Source: JAIVGV01 sp035295985 (GTDB lineage: Bacteria; Acidobacteriota; Blastocatellia; Pyrinomonadales; Pyrinomonadaceae). From it: a DNA stretch of 18,892 bases. The notes beneath the pieces were generated by a model, which was given only the letters and a program-made list of their open reading frames with translations, did not search any database and was not told where the DNA came from. Positions within the stretch are counted from its first letter, which is position 1, and the number at the start of each line of letters is the position of its first letter. The stretch covers positions 1-18,892 of the forward strand of contig DATHBT010000274.1 in assembly GCA_035295985.1 (NCBI GenBank). The letters run 5' to 3'. Position numbers and translations under genes: made by a program. Below are positions 15,181-18,892 of this stretch, piece after piece.

Positions 15181-16154
15181 TGATGTTGTTGAGAGATAGC
15201 GGAAGGCACTCACCACGGAGGCACAGAGAACACAGAGATCACACAGAGGATTTCTCTGTGCCCCCTCCGTGCCCTCCGTGCCTCTGTGGTGAGTTCATTC
15301 GCGTAAAAGGCCCGACGCGGGTCTTGCTGTTCGCCTTCATGACCCTGCTCGCGTCCTGTCAAAGTCTCCCGCCAGACCGCCACGCGAACGTCGGCGTCTC
15401 GCAGGGCGCGGCGGCTGTCTCTTTCCCGCAGGGCGCGCTCGTCGATCTCTCGCACGCCTACGACGAGCAGACCGTCTTCTGGCCCACCGCCGAGGGGTTT
15501 AAGTTGGAGAAGGTCGCCGACGGCCAGACGCCCGACGGCTACTACTACGCCGCCAACAACTTTTCCACGGCCGAGCACGGCGGCACGCACCTCGACGCCC
15601 CCATCCACTTCGCCGCCGGCCGCCACACCGCCGACGAGATTCCGCTCGAACGGCTGATCGGCGCGGGCGTAGTCGTTGACGTTTCCGACAAGTGCGCCGC
15701 CGACCGCGACTACCAGGTGAGCGTCGCCGACTTCCAGCGTTGGGAGGCGGAACACGGCGAGCTGCCGCGCGACGTGATCCTCCTGCTTCGCACGGGTACG
15801 GGCCGCTTCTGGCCCGACCGCGAGCGGTACATGGGCACCGCGGAGCGCGGCCCCGCGGCGGTCGCCAAGCTACACTTCCCCGGCCTCCACCCCGACGCCG
15901 CGCGCTGGCTCGTCGCGAACCGCGCCGTCAAGGCCGTCGGCCTCGACACGCCGAGCATAGACTTCGGCCAGTCGAAACTCTTCGAGTCGCACCGTGTCCT
16001 CTTCGACCGAAACATCCCGGCCTTCGAGAACCTTGCCAACCTCGACCGCCTGCCCCCGAAAGGCTTTCACGTCATCGCCCTGCCGATGAAGATCAAGGGC
16101 GGATCGGGCGGGCCGCTGCGCGCCGTCGCCATCGTCCCGCAGCCCGCGCCGTGA
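15180..16154 (+). CDS. Cyclase-family (kynurenine-formamidase-like) lipoprotein hydrolase
   Basis: 324 residues if the ATG at 15180 is used. The C-terminal 240 residues are a cyclase/arylformamidase-like metal hydrolase (PF04199). The metal-binding HGGTHLDAPIHF lies at 133-144 and GLDTPSID near the C-terminus. The physiological substrate is unknown. A lipobox LLASC with Cys60 follows the hydrophobic stretch VLLFAFMT, so the mature protein should be a lipoprotein outside the cytoplasm. The 45 residues before it are unusual: residues about 10-39 are encoded by an inverted repeat (Arg/His-rich, then Pro/Cys-rich), giving a very long leader. Other starts are GTG 15258, TTG 15324 and ATG 15339; which one is used decides whether the signal has a positive n-region. 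Confidence 0.87.
   Translation: MMLLRDSGRHSPRRHREHRDHTEDFSVPPPCPPCLCGEFIRVKGPTRVLLFAFMTLLASCQSLPPDRHANVGVSQGAAAVSFPQGALVDLSHAYDEQTVFWPTAEGFKLEKVADGQTPDGYYYAANNFSTAEHGGTHLDAPIHFAAGRHTADEIPLERLIGAGVVVDVSDKCAADRDYQVSVADFQRWEAEHGELPRDVILLLRTGTGRFWPDRERYMGTAERGPAAVAKLHFPGLHPDAARWLVANRAVKAVGLDTPSIDFGQSKLFESHRVLFDRNIPAFENLANLDRLPPKGFHVIALPMKIKGGSGGPLRAVAIVPQPAP
15208..15294. repeat. Inverted repeat of CACAGAG/CACGGAG words in the lipoprotein leader (element 5)
   Basis: Terminal arms 15208-15228 and 15274-15294 match at 19 of 21 positions as reverse complements. An inner perfect stem CACAGAG / CTCTGTG at 15242-15248 and 15254-15260 closes on a 5-base loop. It consists of repeated CACAGAG and CACGGAG words. 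It lies in frame, stop-free, between the possible ATG at 15180 and the hydrophobic part of the signal peptide. Its loop lacks the AAAGCAGTTC core, so it may be a different class from the other four. Confidence 0.85.
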
Positions 16155-16162
16155 GACAGACG

Positions 16163-16236
16163 GTTTTCAGTTTTCAGTAAAGCAGTTCGTCTTAACCGAA
16201 GACTCAAAACTTCTGTCCTGGCTGAAAACTGAAAGC
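16163..16236. repeat. Inverted repeat of TTTTCAG heptamers after the cyclase gene (element 3)
   Basis: Arms 16163-16177 and 16222-16236 match at 14 of 15 positions. The left arm is two copies of the heptamer TTTTCAG preceded by G. The 44-bp loop contains AAAGCAGTTCGTCTT at 16179-16193, the core shared with elements 2 and 4. It begins 8 bp after the cyclase stop codon and could end its transcript. Confidence 0.8.
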
Positions 16237-16285
16237 TGATCTCCCGCCCGCGAAGCCAACTTCGCGAGTCCCGCGTAGAAGAGGT

Positions 16286-16291
16286 TATAAT
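16286..16291 (+). promoter_or_regulatory. Possible -10 element before the phosphatase-like gene
   Basis: A perfect TATAAT lies 31 bp before the ATG in otherwise GC-rich sequence. A -35 match is poor (TTCGCG at 16261-16266, 19 bp away). GGTGAGG at 16310-16316 is a reasonable ribosome binding site. Confidence 0.5.
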
Positions 16292-16322
16292 TCGCATCGA
16301 ACGTTTGTCGGTGAGGTTAACG

Positions 16323-16862
16323 ATGAAGAAGAGTCTGCCTGTAATCTTCGTGGTGCTGCTGGCCTGCGTCGTCTTCGCGCAGCAACAACCGCACAAGCCT
16401 GAGAGTCCGCCGGAGCTGCCGCCGATCCGCGAGTTCGTGCGGGTCAACAAGGACTTCTGCACGGGCGGTCAGCCGCGCGTCGAGCACCTGGCACGGCTTA
16501 AGGCCGAGGGCGTGAGGGCCGTCATCAACCTGCGCCTGCCGACCGAGCACCGCGCCGAGGAGGAGGAGCGCGCGGCGAAGGAGCTGGGCCTGCGCTACTT
16601 CAACATTCCGGTCGTCACCGGCGAGCCGAAGGACGAGCAGGTAGTCGAATTTTTGAAACTGACGGACGACCCCGAAAACCGACCTGCCTTCATCCACTGC
16701 GCGAGCGCCCGCCGCGTCGGCGCGTTCTGGATGATCCGCCGCGTGCTCCGCGACGGCTGGACGGTCGAGCGCGCCCACGAGGAGGCCGAGAAGATCGGCC
16801 TCAAAGAGATGCCCTTCCTCGTCGAGTTCGCGCGCGGCTACATCGAGCGACACAGGAAATGA
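16323..16862 (+). CDS. Secreted DUF442/protein-tyrosine-phosphatase-like protein
   Basis: 179 residues from the ATG at 16323, chosen because it opens a clear Sec signal (MKKSLPVIFVVLLACVVFA) and follows GGTGAGG; a TTG 18 bp upstream is less likely. The probable cleavage is after VFA (residue 19). The mature part has FCTGGQP (45-51), GVRAVINLR (63-71) and the active-site loop HCASARR (125-131), with Cys126 and Arg131 in CX4R spacing as in DUF442/beta-lactamase-hydrolase-like proteins. The loop position that is normally Gly is Ala129. Related proteins are dual-specificity phosphatase-like or sulfur-transfer domains; the substrate outside the cytoplasm is unknown. The stop codon overlaps an inverted repeat shared with the convergent gene. 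Confidence 0.82.
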   Translation: MKKSLPVIFVVLLACVVFAQQQPHKPESPPELPPIREFVRVNKDFCTGGQPRVEHLARLKAEGVRAVINLRLPTEHRAEEEERAAKELGLRYFNIPVVTGEPKDEQVVEFLKLTDDPENRPAFIHCASARRVGAFWMIRRVLRDGWTVERAHEEAEKIGLKEMPFLVEFARGYIERHRK

Positions 16863-16943
16863 TTGCGGGATGCGGATTTCGGATTGCGGATTGAAAAGCA
16901 GTTCGCCTTCTAATCCGCAATCCGAAATCCGCACCCCGCAATT
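16861..16943. repeat. Inverted repeat of GATTGCG heptamers between convergent genes (element 4)
   Basis: Arms 16861-16892 and 16912-16943 match at 30 of 32 positions around a 19-bp loop with AAAAGCAGTTCGCCTTC (16894-16910). With A = GATTGCG, D = GGATGCG and B = GATTTCG, the left arm reads A-D-B-A plus GATT: the same words as element 1 in another order. It begins inside the stop codon of the phosphatase-like gene and ends 2 bp from the stop of the beta-propeller gene, so it may act as a bidirectional terminator. Confidence 0.88.
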
Positions 16944-16945
16944 CT

Positions 16946-18832
16946 TTACCCGCGCCCGTTCAGGCTGTAGGCGTAGAGGCGGCCGCCCTTCGCCGTGTAG
17001 AGCAACTGGAAGACCTCGTCGCTGACGAAGCGCGCGTCCGGGTCCGGGAGGCGGACGGCGCGCTCGGTCGCGCCCGTGTTGACGTTGACCCCGGCGAGGC
17101 CGCGCCCGCCGCGCTGTAAGTCCGTGTAGAAGTACATCCACTCGCCGCGCAGCGCGGCGAGCCGCTGGCGACGCCACAGGTAGCGCGAAAGTTTTTCTAA
17201 CTGGCGCGAGGGATCGAGGCGGTCGAGCAGGCGCTCCTCAACGTCTATGTCCGGGCGCGGGATGCGTATGTCGGGGCGCACGCCGCGCTGGATGGTCGCA
17301 CGCGCGTCGTTGAAAGCGCCGGCGCGTGCGCGAACCTGCGCGGCCAGCCCGATGGGCGCGAAGCGGTTGCGCGCGTAGTCGCGCGCGGCCGAGGAGGCGA
17401 GCGCGCCGAGGTCCGGCATCGTCACCTGCGCGGCGAGTCCGGACCAGCGCAGGGACGTGGCTGCGCGCGCGATCTGTGCGCCGCGGAAGGCTGTGGAGGC
17501 GAGCCCGCCGTAGCGGAAGTAGAGCGAGGCGGCTCGCGCGGCGATTGCGCCGACGGTGCGAAGCAGGCCGCGGCCGGGCGGGTCGTGCCTGGCTCGCCAC
17601 AGCTCGCGGCCCGCGCGCGCGTCGAAGCCTGCTATTTCGTCGCGCCCGCCGACGACGGCCTCGCCCCGCTCGTTGATGACGAGGAAGGCCGCACGCTCGA
17701 TCTTGTGAGAGACCTTCGTGCGGCGCTTGCCCGTGCGCCCGTCGATGAAGATCAGATCGTCGCGGTCGGCGGCGAGGACCGTGTCGGGGTCGGGCAGCGC
17801 GAGGTTGGTGATCCCCTTGTCCGCGCCCTTGTAGCGCCAGAGCGTCTTGCCGGTCGCGGCGTCAATCGCGCTCACGCCATACGGCCCGCGCCCTTCCAGC
17901 TCGCCGTCCTTGAGTCGGACGAACTGCCCGCCGGTGCGGACGTAGAGCACGTTGCCGACGAGCATCATTTCGGGCGTCACGCCGAGGTCTTTCGCCTCCC
18001 ACACCTCCTCGCCGTTCGCGCGCGAGACGGCGCGCACGCGGCCTCGGCCCGAAGTGAAGACGTAGCCCTCGCCGACGACCGCGTCCGCCTCCGTTAGCGC
18101 GAGACCTTCTTCGTTGACGCGGAACTTCTCGCGCTGTCGCTCGCGCCCGGTGCGCGCGTCGAGCGAGGTCGTGCCCTCGTAGAAGAGATACAAGCGGCCG
18201 TCGAGGAAGGCGGGCGGGCGGTAGTTGTTGAGCGTGTAGGCGACTTTTTCGTCCGAGTCCTCGCCGCGCCACTCCGAGGGCATCAGCTCGATCTCCGAGC
18301 CGAGCTTGTGCTCCCACAGCTCCCGGCCCATCGCGAGTTCGAGGACGTGAACCGTGGGCTTGCGCTTGAAGCCCGAGCGTGCGCGATCCTTCGCGCCGCG
18401 CAGGGTGACGACCGCGAGCAGTCCGGCGTCGGCGTCCACGGCCATCTGCGTCACAGCGCCGCGCACGCGCTCGCTGCGCCAGAGCGTCGCGCCCGTCAGC
18501 ACGTCCACGGCTTCGAGCTGCGAGCGGTCGCCGCGCTCGTAGGCCGCGAGCAGGAAGTCCGTGCCGGGCACGGCCGCGACATCTCCCTCGTCGAAGCGCG
18601 CGCCCTTGCGCCGCCACAGGGTCTCGCCCGTCTCGCCGTCTATCGCGTAGAGCGAGCGGTCGGTTCCGGCGATGAGCACCCCTAACTCGGTCTGCTGGTA
18701 GAAGCGCACGTCGCCGTCGAGCTTCGCCTCCCACGCGGGCGCGGCCGACGCGAGCGACGACAGCGCGGCGAGCAGGGCGAGGGCGGGCAGGAACAGGCGC
18801 GCGCGCGCGACGACGAAAGCTTGTGTGATCAT
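16946..18832 (-). CDS. Secreted PQQ-type beta-propeller repeat protein
   Basis: 628 residues with a Sec signal peptide at 1-30 (cleavage near ASA-AP). About eight propeller motifs of the form [AV]xDxxTGxxLW occur: near 63-73, 108-118, 162-173, 223-232, 267-278, 321-332, 362-371 and 402-412. A final one, GVNVNTG, is near 581-587, and LYAYSLNGRG closes the chain. Such propellers are scaffolds or, in PQQ dehydrogenases, enzymes; no quinoprotein catalytic residues or heme-binding CXXCH are seen. Residues about 417-560 are a helical, Ala/Arg-rich insert that interrupts the last blades. Likely periplasmic or outer-membrane-associated; function unknown. GAAGG about 9 bp before the ATG supports the start. 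Confidence 0.87.
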   Translation of the reverse strand: MITQAFVVARARLFLPALALLAALSSLASAAPAWEAKLDGDVRFYQQTELGVLIAGTDRSLYAIDGETGETLWRRKGARFDEGDVAAVPGTDFLLAAYERGDRSQLEAVDVLTGATLWRSERVRGAVTQMAVDADAGLLAVVTLRGAKDRARSGFKRKPTVHVLELAMGRELWEHKLGSEIELMPSEWRGEDSDEKVAYTLNNYRPPAFLDGRLYLFYEGTTSLDARTGRERQREKFRVNEEGLALTEADAVVGEGYVFTSGRGRVRAVSRANGEEVWEAKDLGVTPEMMLVGNVLYVRTGGQFVRLKDGELEGRGPYGVSAIDAATGKTLWRYKGADKGITNLALPDPDTVLAADRDDLIFIDGRTGKRRTKVSHKIERAAFLVINERGEAVVGGRDEIAGFDARAGRELWRARHDPPGRGLLRTVGAIAARAASLYFRYGGLASTAFRGAQIARAATSLRWSGLAAQVTMPDLGALASSAARDYARNRFAPIGLAAQVRARAGAFNDARATIQRGVRPDIRIPRPDIDVEERLLDRLDPSRQLEKLSRYLWRRQRLAALRGEWMYFYTDLQRGGRGLAGVNVNTGATERAVRLPDPDARFVSDEVFQLLYTAKGGRLYAYSLNGRG

Positions 18833-18892
18833 GATTGCCGCCTTCGGGCCGTCTGAAGGTTTACAACGCGGGGAGGTATTTCAAAGTCTAAC

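Noticed and set aside
15208..16943. CRISPR array from the repeated CACAGAG and GATTGCG words
   Set aside because: Units are 7-9 bp, contiguous or inverted, without regular spacers or cas genes.

Overview
The window is GC-rich, gene-dense bacterial chromosome with compact spacing and weak or absent Shine-Dalgarno sequences at many starts. The gene content (PanK-III CoaX, a BirA without an HTH domain, an Asn/Ala-rich IPT/TIG membrane protein, type ISP restriction-modification, DUF433/DUF5615 toxin-antitoxin) and the hairpin repeats fit an acidobacterium, perhaps of the Blastocatellia. That assignment is inference from style; no rRNA, tRNA or CRISPR was seen.

Left part (1-9205), all on the minus strand. 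In transcription order: birA, a ubiA-family prenyltransferase, an unknown membrane protein, coaX, an unknown coiled-coil protein, an RlmD/TrmA-type RNA methyltransferase, an IPT/TIG membrane protein, and comEC, which is cut by the window start. The two genes between birA and coaX lie in a block of about 2 kb with about 37-45% GC, against roughly 70% around it. It looks like acquired DNA that separated birA from coaX.

Middle part (9206-14580). Two tandem paralogous PH-domain-like membrane proteins run on the plus strand. They face a minus-strand operon across a 412-bp gap that holds eleven degenerate 21-bp tandem repeats. The operon is the most unusual locus of the window. A type ISP (type IIG-like) restriction-modification enzyme is split in two: a nuclease + methyltransferase half (581 aa) and a target-recognition half (443 aa). 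A complete DUF433 antitoxin / DUF5615 toxin pair sits exactly between the halves. Spacings are +17, -4 and +12 bp, so all four genes form one tight transcription unit. The recognition half also carries a sharp AT-rich patch, which suggests a swapped specificity region.

Right part (14581-18892). On the plus strand are a DUF2238 membrane protein, a lipoprotein cyclase-family hydrolase and a secreted DUF442-type phosphatase-like protein. On the minus strand is a secreted PQQ-type beta-propeller protein.

Five long inverted repeats sit at gene boundaries (4669-4812, 5598-5716, 15208-15294, 16163-16236, 16861-16943). Four have arms built from tandem 7-bp words. The words differ between elements, yet the four loops share a core close to AAAGCAGTTC. 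Several supply or touch start and stop codons of the flanking genes, and one lies in frame inside the leader of the lipoprotein gene. They look like one family of boundary-seeking repeats, and together with the split restriction locus they are the main novelty here.
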